In this document: positions 29,101-41,466 of the stretch, in pieces | Layout: every line of letters begins with the position of its first letter | Numbering within the stretch: the first letter of the stretch is position 1 | Origin: Promerops cafer | Taxonomy: Eukaryota > Chordata > Aves > Passeriformes > Nectariniidae | Assembly: GCA_013398275.1 (NCBI GenBank) | Contig: VZSE01006113.1 | Location: 849,052-913,051 of the forward strand | Direction: 5' to 3' | DNA length: 64,000 bases | The notes under the pieces: model-generated | Seen by the model: the letters and a program-made list of their open reading frames with translations, nothing else | Told to the model about the DNA's origin: nothing | The model's database searches: none | Position numbers and translations under genes: made by a program

Positions 29101-31440
29101 TTCCTATTTTACAACATTATATAACTCTAATCCCTGTTTCAGCACTTCAGCAGGATGAAAGTGGCAGGTATTAGGCACTTTTCCTGTCACCATCACCATA
29201 GTGTAATGGTGGATTTAGCAGGGTGAAGTGAGGATTTTCATCTCTTACTACCTCTTATGTCTGTCTCTGAAGCCAGTTATAGTCACGCCTCCTGTGGGTG
29301 TTCAGGACTGGTGTTTAGGGGCCAAAAGACTGTTCCTTTTTCTGGACAGTGAGTTGAATAAGCTGAAGGTAATTTGTCCTTGGATGAGGGAGGAAATCTC
29401 TGGTTTAGTGTTGAACTCAGCGCGTAGGAAATTGTGTAAGTTGAATATGTAAGTTTTCGGCTGATGTTGCATTTCTACCAGATTTGGAGGAGGAATGAGG
29501 ATTTGAGAGTATAGCTTTGTAACATTGCATTTAGAACTTAAAATGGATGCATTGTGGCAGCAGTGCTATCTAAATTGTCTTTGTAACTCTCACTTTTTAT
29601 TGCATTTTTAATTTGGTTTGTGATGCACTACATGTTTTACGTAGGAATAAAATACCAAACTTACTCACTTGGCAGATCTGTCTTGTAAGACTGTCTGGTC
29701 TGTAGTAAAAAGCAAAGTGTTAAGTCAGGTTCTGAAGACAGAAGCAGTAAGAGTTTTAGATATATTCAGCCCATTTAACCCCTTAAAAAAAAAGGAGTGG
29801 TATGCTAACCAAGTGACAGAATTGGGGGCATATTCCACACTCCTGGTAAAATTGACCATTACAACTAAGAAGCTGTAAGTCAGATCTGAAGAACACTGGT
29901 CTCACAGTAGGTTTCTGCTCTCCAGGAGTCTTTTACATTGAACCACCGGGTAGAGTTTAGTAGATTTTTCTTCAAGCAGAGAAAGAAATATAGTCAGGAA
30001 CTAAGATTAAATGTCGAAACTTAACCAGACTTCTTATTTAAGGATTATCAACTTGTGAAATAAAAAAGTGGAGGTATAAAGAAGTTTCAAAGGTAATTAT
30101 TAGCAAAATGGTGACATTTCTGTTCCAGTGAATATAGCTGCTGTGGCCAGCTATTTCATTAAGATTGTTAATATAATGACTCTAAGTTATTTTCTGAGAG
30201 AGAAAAACAGTTTCTTAATTAGAAAAAATGTTGAAGTCACTCAAAAACATTTCAGTAATTTTGACAGAGGAAGAACTGCTGTGGTTTGTTTTGTTATTCT
30301 TTTATTCAGTAAATGCAGTTTGTAGAAGAGCAAGAGCACACTGCAATTGAACCATCAGGTTTTAGTTCATGCAGTCTCTTCAAATGTGTGTTTTAAGGAT
30401 GATATAGCAGCCTTATCATTATTATGTGCCTGAAACTGAGCAGATGTCCAATAAAATTGCCAGAAATACTGGTGGTTCCCTAAGGTGACTTTTCTGCCAA
30501 TAGGGAGAAATGCACTAAACCCAGCCTTTCAACAGAGCTCTGTGGGAAAAGACAACAACCTTAAGACCAGAAGCACAGGCATCTGAAGTGTTACCAGTGT
30601 CAGCCTTGTTGCAGGTAACACTTGCAAGAAGCTGACTTCCCTTACTCTCTGAGTGCAGTGGCATAATTCAGTGTGTAAGGCAAGGTCTCACACAAGCTTG
30701 CAGTACAGTTTCTAGGTGTGTTTAGCCTCTATTTGCGATTTGGGTTGCACTTCATTTATTGAAATGACATCCTTGATTGCTTTGCATCCATCTTAAGACA
30801 TTCAGTAATTCAAGCAGAGTTATTAGGCAATGCAGATTAGGCAATGTGAATATTCTGTCTGAAAGAAGTTCCTCCTTCACCCCTTTTCTCTGCTGTTACT
30901 CCTGCTCTCCTTGCCAAACTCACAACCTCTGTGCAAGCAGAGCCTTGAGTAAATACACCCTAAAATGTCCAGTGGGAGCTGCTGCAGCCCTGCAGCAAGG
31001 CAGCTCTTCATCACCCCTTCCACGGATGGAGACAGAGTTGTGGGAGGGGACCTCATCCCCAAGAGGCCAAGTAACTAAGTCAGGAGTCAGATCTGCACAC
31101 ACTCTGCCACCAGCATGGTTTTACTGCAGCTCTAAGACAAATCTCTTTCTGTGCTGCAGCTTCTTACCTGAAATAAAGGAATTGTTTTAAAAAAACACAG
31201 ACTCTTTCCATTACTGAAGTAAAATTAAAACAAAAAAGCTTTCTGTACCACTACTGGCACCGTGTGGAAGACACATTGATGGTGTCAGATAGTACAGATA
31301 CAGTGTGAACACACATGGGATAGCAAAAAGAGTTGGCCTGCAGTCCAGTTCTTCAATTTTAATCACAGCAAATTATACACTATGGTGGCCAGATGGTTTG
31401 GTTTCACTTTATACAGCTGGTAGAAAAAAACCCCAGAATT
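26160..31440. other. Intergenic or intronic DNA, no gene recognised
   Basis: The first 60 or so bases may be retroviral internal remnant attached to the LTR on the left. Beyond that the DNA is AT-rich and unremarkable. An A run lies near 26915-26929. A perfect 10 bp inverted repeat (30586-30595 against 30614-30623) has an 18-base loop. A GC-richer patch at 30860-31170 is open in several frames on both strands without a recognisable product. Confidence 0.6.
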
Positions 31441-31483
31441 AATTATCATAAAATTGAGAAGTTTTCAACTACTTAAAAGCGTA

Positions 31484-33153
31484 CTAAATTAGAAACTGCC
31501 CATTAAGGACATTTTCTGCTACTTCTTCTAGAGGAATGGTGTGCACTGAAGTCTTGTAAGCACTTTGTATGTATGATTTTAATCTTTCTCCATAAAAGCC
31601 CTGACCAAGTTACAAGAAGTTAAAGCCTTGTGGAATTTAAAAGCATTGGTATCATTTGTTGCACACAGTTTGTTTCCCTCCACTGTATGAGGGGATAGCT
31701 GCATTACAAAGTTCTTAGCAAGATGCCCTGACTGACAAAGACATGGCTTTCCTGGCCTTGGTGCTTCGGACATCTTCATCACCAGTGTGTTTTTGCATTT
31801 ATTGTCATTGAACTTCTCAAAGATCTGCTGTTGTTTTTTTCTAAACATAGGCTATCAAGAAAAGAGTTTGCCTGCATACCTGGAGGAGCTGTAAGGTCTG
31901 GAGGAGATCTTACATCTATGTTTACAGTCTGGGAACTGACAGCTGTCTGATTGTATTCACTCAGAACACAGAGTTCCTGTTTCATGGGAAACCATGGTGA
32001 CCGTGACTGTGGCATTGTCACAATTTTTCCACTAAGATTTAGATGGGAAGTGATTGGTTTCTCCTGTTTTTCCATGCACACAGGGTCTGCTTTTGTCCCC
32101 ATCCTCAGCTGCACTGAAATTGTGGTTGAAGCAATGTACAAGGGTGCTGGTGGGGGGCTGCAGAGTGACCTTGGTGAGGAGTGGTGGGGACTGCCCTATG
32201 CTGAGCTCAGCCAGTTCCAGCTCATTCCACTGGACTGACCGCAAGGCACAGCTGAACCCTGCAGCCACAATGGCAGTGCCTCAGGAAAAGTCCACGTGAG
32301 AAATGGCAAAATGCTGCACAGTCAGCGAGGGGAGCAGGGTGTGTAAAATAGCCCTGCAGACACCAAAGTCAGATGAGGAGAAGATGTTCCACGTGTCCAA
32401 GCAGAGATTCTCCCTGCAGGAGATCACACTGGAGCAGGCATCCACACTGCAGCCCATGGAAAGGTCCACACTTTGGCAGGTGGACATGCCCTGAAGGAGC
32501 CATGGTCCATGGAGAACCCATGCTGGAGCAGGTTGATCCTGAAGTGCTGTAGCCCATGGGAAGGAGCCATCCTGCAGGAGAGGAAAAGAATGCAGAGGAA
32601 GGAGAGGCAAAGAGGAGCTGTTATGGACTTCCCACAGCCCCCATTCCCTGCACTGCTTGGAAGGAGGGAGTAGAGGAGAGAGTGAAGTTGAGCATGTCAA
32701 AAGCGGGACTTTGGGAAAGTTTTGTTTTGTCTTTCTTTCTCTGGTTGGTACTCTATTTTAATGGAGAATAAACTAAATTAATTTTCTCCAAGTCAAGTCT
32801 GTTTTCCTCATGAGAGTAATTGCTAAGCAAACTCCCTCTCTTTAATTTGACCCTTGAGCTTTTTCATCTTCTCTTCTCCCCTGTCCCGCTGAGGAGGTGG
32901 AATGAGAGCAGTTGGGTGGGCATCTGGTCACAGAAAACCCACCACAATCACAACAGAAATTGTTACACTTGAGGAGTCACTCTGGGTAAGTACAGCTACT
33001 CAGCTTGATTATTTTTACCACTCCAAGTTCCATGTGCTTAGTTGCCATGTTTTGCCTCTGTGGACAAATTGACACCCAATTGTTTCCACAACTGTGCAGA
33101 TGTACGATGAACTCAGAAGACAGCACTATGACACCATTCAGAGAAGATGCAGT
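31484..33153 (-). pseudogene. Possible decayed protein-coding remnant, split by an LTR
   Basis: On the minus strand, protein-like stretches follow each other in changing frames: 33153-32977, then about 33000-32956 continuing after the LTR from 32115 to about 31840, then 31848-31579, then about 31602-31484. Removing the LTR (32121-32955) and one GAAAT copy lets the second segment read straight through the empty site. The shift near 31834-31840 falls in a run of seven A (minus strand), so one base more would join two segments. I cannot name the protein. One segment has a Cys/His spacing loosely like a CCHC zinc knuckle but lacks the last Cys. It could be a frameshifted retrocopy, an old retroviral gag remnant or chance. 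The evidence is frame composition only. Confidence 0.22.
32121..32955 (+). mobile_element. Solo LTR of an avian endogenous retrovirus with target-site duplication
   Basis: An 835 bp element starts TGTGGTTG and ends ATCACAACA. It is flanked on both sides by the same 5 bp, GAAAT (32116-32120 and 32956-32960), a target-site duplication marking a complete insertion. Its middle carries repeated, degenerate CCCATGG...GGAGCAG-type units, which I associate with a long avian LTR family. A polyadenylation signal AATAAA lies at 32767-32772, followed by a T-rich R/U5-like end. No internal retroviral genes are present, so it is a solo LTR left by recombination between two LTRs. Frames inside it, such as the 139-codon minus-strand frame at 32281-32700, are not genes. 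The intact duplication suggests a moderately young insertion. Confidence 0.85.
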
Positions 33154-34180
33154 TCACTCTGTTCCCATTAGGAAGTTGTTTTCCTGCAGCTTCTGCAAAT
33201 GGCTAATTCAATTTAGAATTAAAAGCTTTCAGATACCTTTAAGGTGAAAAGTAAAGATCAGATATTTGCATGCAAAGTTTAAATTGCTTCCCCATCATGG
33301 ACTCAGGAATCTTTTTTCAGAGACCTTTTCATATTTTGTCCTATGCTAACTTAAAGGAACATTTACTACCTGTGTGTGCTTACTGGGAGCTTATGTTACT
33401 GGGATATGCCAGCAGCAGCTTGTCCAAAGTGCAGATTCACATTCTTAAAGGTTTTTCACAGAAACAAACTTCAGGCTTTTAAACTTTTCCAGGAACTGCT
33501 CTACAGTATTAAACAGCCTTTTACCCTTCTCCTTTTGAGTGTCCTTTTAGATCAAAGAATATGAAACTTGTAATAGTACTAGAGGGCATATTTACCCATC
33601 CTGGCCTTTTACTCCAGTACTGCAGACTTATTATTCTTAAATACTCCAGTGTCACCTTTAAGGCATAAGAGGACAAATCAACTGTCATTATTCACCTTTG
33701 ATGATAAAGAGTTAATTTGCTCAGCTAGGGCTTCCATACCCTCCTGAATTTAATTACTGTTCTCTCCTTTCTCTATTAGCTTTTGTTCAGTTGTTCCTTC
33801 TTTACAAATTTGACTTCTTTTATACACACACAATACCTTGTGAATGTAAATGCTAATTATTTTTCTTTCTAAATAAGATTTCTCCTAAAAAAAATCATGC
33901 TATGTCCAGGTAAAAAATTTTCTTTTAAGATGTGCTACTGAATAGGTGTTACAATGCTTTGTAGATGCTCTTTACAAGAAAAAGAGCATGATTTTATTTG
34001 TATTCTTGAATTTATTAACAAAAGTATGTTTAATACTTCAAGGAGGTTTCTTAAATTATGTGAAGTAGACAAATAAGTCAAGCCTAATGCAGAAAACCTG
34101 AGCACGGCTTTAGCTTTCGGTTACTTTTGCAAAATATTTTGGCAGTCAAAACTAGCAAAAGATTAACGAAGATAGAATTT
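32961..34180. other. No gene recognised
   Basis: The first 200 bases or so may belong to the decayed minus-strand remnant. The rest is AT-rich DNA with short chance frames on the plus strand (33005-33564) and nothing I can assign. Confidence 0.5.
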
Positions 34181-34189
34181 ATTTCACTT

Positions 34190-34380
34190 AACTGGTTTTC
34201 TTGGGGTTTTCTGGGGTTTTTTAGGGTTTGGTTTTTTGGGGGGGAGGGGGGGGGGGGGGGGGATTTTGATGAGGGTTGCCCTGGTTTAGGGCAAATTTGG
34301 GAGAAAACCTCCAAAGGGGTTCCTCTAGAAAGCAGATTCAAGCGGCTCCTCCCCCAACTGGTCTAACAACTGAGGGGAAC
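34190..34380 (+). repeat. G-rich low-complexity tract and possible ERV fragment
   Basis: TGGGG- and TTTAGGG-like runs lead into seven G, one A and then seventeen G (34238-34262). These are strong G-quadruplex candidates on the plus strand. The following 120 bp (34263-34380), with CCCTGGTTTAGGGCAAATTT and CCTCCAAAGGGG, resemble stretches I associate with avian retroviral repeats. I cannot set element ends or a family, so the mobile-element part is a weak call. Long G runs are also prone to assembly and base-calling error. Confidence 0.45.
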
Positions 34381-37300
34381 CTACCTGATGTCACAAACAG
34401 AATATGAAACTCCCACTTCCTAAGCTAAAGAGCACATTTCTTTTCATGAAATTAAACCTTCAGACAGCTTTGGAACCCCAATCTGGTTTTTTCCCCTTAG
34501 TTTCTTTTCAAATTGTGATTGCAAGTCAGAGTCAAATTTTTCAGAGCTTGGAGTCCAAGTGATTTACTCTTTATAGTGAATGCTGATATTATGACCTGTT
34601 CCACGATGATGAAAACACTTTAAAAATGCAAAAAAGAAGTCTGCAATAGATCAGCAAAAATGTCTGGAAACAATGATCTTTACATTCTAAACTCTAACAG
34701 AGTTCCTTGCCTTTATTTTAATTGCATGTGCTGATTGAGCACGTGCATTCCTCCTCTAAATACACTGGAGTTGTGCCTTCCTACTCATAGCATGCAGCTT
34801 CTCAGTGTAAGTTCTCTAATGTGTATTTTTATCCGTTTTTTAGACTAAAACACAAAGCAATACTCTTTGTCAATACTCCGTTAAAAAAACACTTGAATAA
34901 ATGTTGTGCTTGCTGGTATTTTTCCATATCTTAAAGTTTGTCAAGAATAACAACAGCCAGAACTACCTCGAGATTGCCGTGGCAGCATGAGACAACTTTG
35001 GAGCACAGTTAGAGCTGCATAGCACAGTGGTGATGAAATTCCTCTTGAGGAATATAAACTATAAAAGGTTGAAAGACCTTCATGCATCTTCTTTTTAAAT
35101 TAAATTCCATGCTGGTTTTATTTGTGTGCATTGCCTCTCAAGATGTAATATCAATTGCTGATAGTAAGATAAAAATATATTATTTTCCTTTTTGTTTTCT
35201 TTGTCCTATTCCATTATTATACTTTGCTCTCGACTCTTCAGGGTCCTTCTGACAGAAAAATACAGGAGTAACAAAAGTTACCAGGTTTTTTCAGTCTGAA
35301 CTCAGAAACATAAAAAATTGGCACTGTGGCTGGCCAAAGATTTTGGATATGGTACAAAGTAAGCTATTGGAATCTCACAAGTCCATTCTACATCAGTTGC
35401 TGCTGACCAGGCATGAACCATGGATGGACCTTTCAGGCCACTCATTGCACATCCTCTGTTAGGAATTATTAACCATGCTGAGTTACTATCTTGTAATTCT
35501 CTACTGCTGATGAATATTTATAGGACCTCTCAGTAGCTCTCACTAGAAATATATTTTAAAGGGACTTTTGGGCTCCCTATATTCAGGATATAAAATGAAT
35601 CAGTCTGTTTAGATTTAAAAGGCCTCATACTGTTTAAAACTGAAAGAGAAAAATTCTATCCATCGCCATGCACAAAGCAGACTATGCTTGCAAACTGCAG
35701 CAAAGCTGTGAACTGCAAACACAGCTTTTCAAGGAAAACTTAGTAGTCTGAGGGGAAAGATGGCAGAATTAACGAAGTCCCTTCACAGGGTAAATTACAT
35801 TAAATTACATTTAATTTTCAAATATTTCTTGTTATTTAACAAAAGAATGATTAACAAAAAAATGTTAATCATTTTGCTGATTAACAGAATCAGCAAAATG
35901 TGGCTGATTCTGGGCTTCCAGAGTTAGTAGCATGTTCAGCTATAAGCACAGATGCACACAGCACAGATATCCATTTTTGGATTTTTTGTAGGGAGTAATC
36001 CTCTGCTGCACTGGACTTGAACATGTTCATGTTTCTCACTGAGTCCCTCTGGTTCATGAGAGAATTTGATGCTTTGTGTGCCATGAATTCCTCTGCCTGC
36101 TCACATTGCACTAATCTTGCCACTTAGATAATCCCAGACTCTATCCCAGATTACATGCAATACTGCTATCAAATCAAATTGTGACTTATTAAATGTCAGA
36201 ATTCTTTTCAAGGTGATGTAAGCATGTTATATATGTTCTTCAAATTGAGTTTATATAATCACTTATATAATCACTTATTTGTTAAATTGTTTAATTAACT
36301 CCTTTTGGTGAACTTTATGATATTTACTATGCTTCTGAAGAAGAAATAAATTTTATTTATTCTATCTCTTTTTTCTGCTTAGGTAGAGGAAACGGGATGG
36401 TTGCCTTTTTCTTTTTTTCTTTTTTTTTTTTTTTTAATACAGAGTAGTGTGTGTTGTGTAAGAGTCCCAGAAAGATTATGGTGTCACCTTAATACTTTAT
36501 AAAGGGCTTTAGTAGCATTAGATTATTACTTAAGTAACCTTAACAACAATTCAGAACCCACTTACAAAACTAATTTTAAAAGGCATCTAATGAAGTTTGA
36601 GAACCACAAGAAATTATTATTAACTATAAAAAGAGAAGAGGAGGAATTAAGTTTAATTGCCATCTGGTAATCTCAGTGTAGGCTATCACAACCAGTTGTT
36701 CTCTTATTAGTTGATATCAATAGAACCTTGTTGTCCCTTTATGCTTCATGACTTTGATAGCAGACAGATTTGTGCATAAGTATTTTTGTCATGTAAGAAA
36801 ACAGGTACAGGACCTAAAACAATAACAAGGCACTAATTTACAGGTTTATTGTTGTGTATTTAGAGTTGTGTATTTTCACACACAAGCACACTGTAAAGCT
36901 TACAAGCAAATTAAATCCGAAAATGTCCTAATAAAGCATTACACCTGTGTGAAAAAATTATAGGAAGATGCAAATAGAAACTGTAGAGAAAATATAATTT
37001 ACATGAATGCTTTTATGATAAATATGCAATTTACAAATAAACCGGGTTTGCCTGCATTGTACCCAGACAGGACCTTCAGAACACCATAATTTTTCCAAAA
37101 TCACTGATCTTCAGTCAATCAGTCTGACCACCAGGTGGATAAAGGTAAGCCAATTAAACACTCTCTGGGTCATGCCTGGTATGAAAATAGCCACACTTCC
37201 CTAGACAGGTCTAAGATACTCAGGTCAACTCTCCTGTCTCCTCTCTCCTGTCTCTGGCAAAAGCCAGGAGCATACATGTGCCTAGGGAACAGGCACCCCT

Positions 37301-40300
37301 CGGTCACCCTCTCTGCTTCCAGCAGCCTCTGGCCACTCATTCAAAGAAGAGATTCAACAAATGGGTTAAATGGGCTTTTCCTTCCTGAAATTATCTGGCT
37401 TTTTAAACTCATATTTACTTTTAGCCTCCGTACCACCGTGTGCTAATCAGTTCCACATTATAATTGCACATTCTTCTTTTTTTTAAGAAATCTGATTCTT
37501 TCTCAAATTATGTTGCAGGAATGTTTCAAAGAATTCCAGAAAGGCTGCCTTGAGGTTAAGGAAAATAAGATTTTTCATTTCAGTGACCTGTGGTTTTATG
37601 TCTACAGTTAAGATCATTGCCTGTCACTGTAGTAAGGGGATTAGATAAAACTTTTAAATGATGCTGTCTTCCTACAACTTTAAGTCCAACTGTTTTATTC
37701 CTGTGGCTTGCAGAGACTGATGGTGCTAATATATAACAATGAGAGAGACTTAGTGTGAATTTTGCTTTGGGGAAAAGCTGGGGTCAGAGTTTAGTATCTT
37801 GAAGCTTCTCCCTATAATAGATATGGATTTCTCTGTCCTGATATTGTTGTCCTCATTGTCTGCAATTCTTAAGCTTTAAATGCTACATTGAAATTTCCCC
37901 TATATTTTATAGCATCATCCATAGAAAACTTGAAATGTCCTAGATTCTGTCTATCACACCCTTAAGGCTTTTTATTTCATAACCTATGTTAGTAGCCTTG
38001 AGTCCCCACCATCACATATGAAGCTCTAAGAGCCATCTGGAACAGGGCTAAGAGGTTCCAGGTGACCTGGGTGATTCTTTACAATCATATTCAGAGGCAA
38101 ATAAGCACATGCCTCTTTGAAAGAGACACTGCTCAGACAATAGGTTTCTGTGTGTGTAACCATTGATGCTGGATTTAAGTCATTGGAATTAAATGTTGGT
38201 TTTTACTGTGATGCATAAGTTCAGTTGTTTCTTTTCAGGCCCCACATTTATGGCAGAATTCAATATATAATTTTTTCATCCTTTCGTGAAGCGGCTTGCA
38301 TTCTCAAAGTCCTGTCAGTCCCTCTGATAGGTGTTGCTTTTCTTTTCCATCTGCCTTTCTTCCCTTTTGATTTACATTGCTTGCAGACCAACAGTGAGAG
38401 TTCCCTGCTTCTACATTCTCCCTCATTCTACTTCTGGACTCTGTTGGAGGGTAATACACATGAAAAAATGAACTCCCCAGCTAATGTGGATGTGGACATG
38501 CAATAAGTCTGAGAAAACTGTGCTTTAAATAGGGAAGTAACTTTTCCTCAGAGTGAAAGTGAGGATATTAAATGGCTAAAAAGAACAGTGTTGCCAGCAT
38601 AGCCCTTCTAATCTGTGTGCACTTCATCACTATAATCCCTCAGTAAAGCTATTCTAGCAGGAACATGGCCAAGAAATCCTTGAAAAGCAGCTTCTTCTCC
38701 TACTTGCACCTAATTCTAGCTCCCATGATTCCATTTTAGTCTGGTTTATTGCACTGCTTCTTGAAGTCTTCTCCTGTTTTCTCTTAATTCTTTTCAAATA
38801 ATGACCTTTGCTGATAAGCATGTCATGCTTGTTCATATGCTTATTTTTTCAAATGCTCCATCTTAAAATTTGATGGGTTTTTTCAGATTCATCAAATAGA
38901 TAATTTAGAAAAGCTTGATGATTATCATGAAGAGTTATTTAAATAAACGTACATTTTTCTGACATTTTAACCTTGTCTTCCAGAAAGACAATAACAACAG
39001 AGTTCAGAGAGTCTTCTATGCCATAAGAAAGAAATATACACATTTTCAAGGACTGAGATGGCTTATTTTTTAATATTCCCATTTATGCTGTTGCTTTTTT
39101 CAGAAGAAAGTTTGAAAATGAAAATGTACAAAACCAATTGCAGACCACTTTATTTACTAAAAAAAAAAAAAAAGTTTATGGCTTCTGAAACCTGTGGTTA
39201 AAAGCTTTGATTTTTTCCTTTGAACACTGCTGTTATTTCAGGAGGGTGGGGGGAAAGAATTCTGACTTACATTTGAGTTTTTTAAAACGTCGTCTTTTCA
39301 CTGAACAAGAAATTTTGTAGATATACACTTGGGAAACTTTGTGTTGGCATTTCCAATTTGTAACTATTAAAAATTTAAATATAATGAAAAACAATAAAAG
39401 ACTGAAGATTGCCACTTTAAGCTACCTTTCTTTTGCTTGCTGTTCTTTGTTATTAAAAATATGGCATTCTTTGCCTGCTAGGGATATTTTGAAGTGGCAT
39501 ATTTCCAAATACTGCTTCACATGTTTCAGATTCTGGTTTTATTCAGTATTACATAAAGAAAATCCCTGCTGCTTCTCAGTATTGAAGGTCTTGATCTTAT
39601 AACTGACAGGATGTTAGTGGGCAGCTATTTTTGCTCTGGGGAGACTGTTAAAAGTGATGCAAGGAGTGAGAAGAGATTAGGAAAAAATCACCTTTTAGTG
39701 ATAACTACAATATATTTCCCTGTTGAAGTCCTCCAGACATCCATGTGCACTTTTTTCCCCGTTCTCTCCTTCCTCAGCAACATTGCCCTGACTGGCTGCA
39801 GACTCTGGTTTATGCAACGTAGGTGCAAATATGTGCTGAAAGTCCATTCCAGCAACAACCCAGCTTGTTGCCCTTTTACACTGAAGGCTTGTACCCATTT
39901 CTGAAAAATATCTTGCAATTCTGATCTTACATTATTAGCACGTCACAGCTCTTTATTTGCCTAAAAATACTGGAGGACCACAGGAACCTGCATGCCATGG
40001 CCCTAAGCCTTTTGTATCAGGGGCAGCTTGCCCAGCTGGTTCTGCCCCCAGTGCACACCCCCTGGATGCACCACCACAGTGCTCATCACTCCTGGCACCT
40101 GAAAACCAGGTCTCATGACGTGTCCAACAGTAGCGTTCAGTTCCTTCGCCACCTGGAGACCAAATTTGTCTCTCCTGACTGCTGACACTGCTTTTGCAAT
40201 TGAGCAAGCAGGAGCCTTGGCCCTGAGGAAAATTCATCCCGTGCAGCTGCACAGCACCCGAGGGCAATGGGACTGTGCCCTGCTCTCCAGAGCAAAGCTG

Positions 40301-41250
40301 CTCGAGTGGTGCTCACCTTCCCCCGTGAGCCATCGCTGCAGTGCCACTGGTGAGACACCACCTCTGCAGTAGCCTTAGGTGTAATGGCTGTATTTCTACA
40401 TTCTACCAGTTTGGTCTCTAACTACTGCGTGCCCTAGTATCTGCTGTAGGGCTTAAATGCTGTAAACCTGTACACTGCTATGTACTGCAATACAGCACAG
40501 ACATTGTGACACTACAAGTTTCCACAAACAATTTTGAAGCGGCAGAAGCAGCAGTCCTGCACCCCCCATTCTGCTGGCCACCCTTTTCCACCCTCACTTT
40601 ATCTGTTCCCTTGTAAAACCCACTATTGTGACACCAGGCAATGCAAAAATGTAAGCAATGTTTTCTAAAGCTAACTGCATTTATTGGTATTAAATCTTAT
40701 TGCAAGCTTTTGCATGGATCTGTTCTAACACTTGTCCCCAAGTGCAACCACAAACACATCTGCTGGCCTAAGGGAAGGGAAAGGATGGGATTGAAAGAGC
40801 AATGGCAGTGGGGAAGCAATTTTCAAGACAACATTGGCTTACAGGAGATTCAGATGCTTGTAGAACTGCTATCTAAAGACAACAAGTTTTTTGTGCTTAG
40901 TGTACGGCCACTTTCAGTTTTTTCAGGTTATCCAAGTCAAATTGTGTTGCAGTTTTGACCTGTAAGGTAAGATTTGGATCACCATATATACAGAAATAAT
41001 AAAAATTAAAAGTCACTTACTCCAAGGCAGCTGCACAAAATGTATACAAGTATTAAAATGGTTCAAAGTTTTAGTTAAAACTTTATAAATCATAAAAATG
41101 AAGGTTTAGAAACTACCCTCAAAGTTCCTGCATGTTGCTTTTTCAATATTCATCCAGTTTAAACACCTTTAGCACCACAGATGCAAGTGCAAGATGGGAA
41201 CTGGTATAATCAGTTCATCTGAGGCTCCGCAGACTGACTGTGCACAAAGA
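34381..41250. other. Intergenic or upstream DNA, no gene recognised
   Basis: No recognisable coding exon. Notable structures are the inverted-repeat chain at 35846-35912, a 13-14 bp direct repeat around TATATAATCACT (36253-36280), a T run near 36418-36435 and an A run near 39161-39174. A GC-richer patch at 40000-40375 has short frames open on both strands. Confidence 0.6.
35846..35912. repeat. Chain of three overlapping perfect inverted repeats
   Basis: Three perfect stems follow one another and share bases. Stem 1 is AATGATTAACA (35846-35856) against 35863-35873, with a loop of six A. Stem 2 is ATTTTGCTGATT (35871-35882) against 35888-35899, with a 5-base loop. Stem 3 is CAGAATCAGC (35885-35894) against 35903-35912, with an 8-base loop. 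Neighbouring stems compete, so only alternative folds can form. No gene is nearby. The pattern suits successive fold-back template switching, or less likely a structured RNA. Confidence 0.85.
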
Positions 41251-41296
41251 CTGTAATTAGCTGCTAAAACCACGGGGTACTAAAACTGGGTGCCAG

Positions 41297-41448
41297 TAAT
41301 CTTTCTAGGGTGCTATATTTACTTAGTCTATCTTGGTAGTGATCTGTAAGAGGTTTAAAGTAGCTCTCAAAGGCAGAGTTGGTGTTTGAATGATCATTGT
41401 TGGGAAGCAAGAATCAACATTTGGATGAATAAATACTGAAAAAGATTA
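41297..41448 (+). promoter_or_regulatory. Candidate photoreceptor-type promoter of the first GCAP exon
   Basis: Upstream of the start codon at 41467 lie two sites matching the CRX/OTX core TAATC(C/T): TAATCT at 41297-41302 and its reverse complement AGATTA at 41443-41448. A TATA-like TATATTTA lies at 41314-41321, about 150 bases before the start. A TAATTAG homeodomain-type motif (about 41262) sits further out. Photoreceptor genes are commonly driven by CRX through such sites. The motifs are short and common in AT-rich DNA, so this is inference from position. Confidence 0.3.
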
Positions 41449-41466
41449 CCTGGTATGTTTGATGCA

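Noticed and set aside
32281..32700. 139-codon minus-strand frame, and plus-strand frames in the same place
   Set aside because: They lie wholly inside the solo LTR and follow its repeated units.
34190..34262. Telomere-like repeat
   Set aside because: Only one or two TTTAGGG-like units occur, with irregular spacing; it is G/T low complexity.
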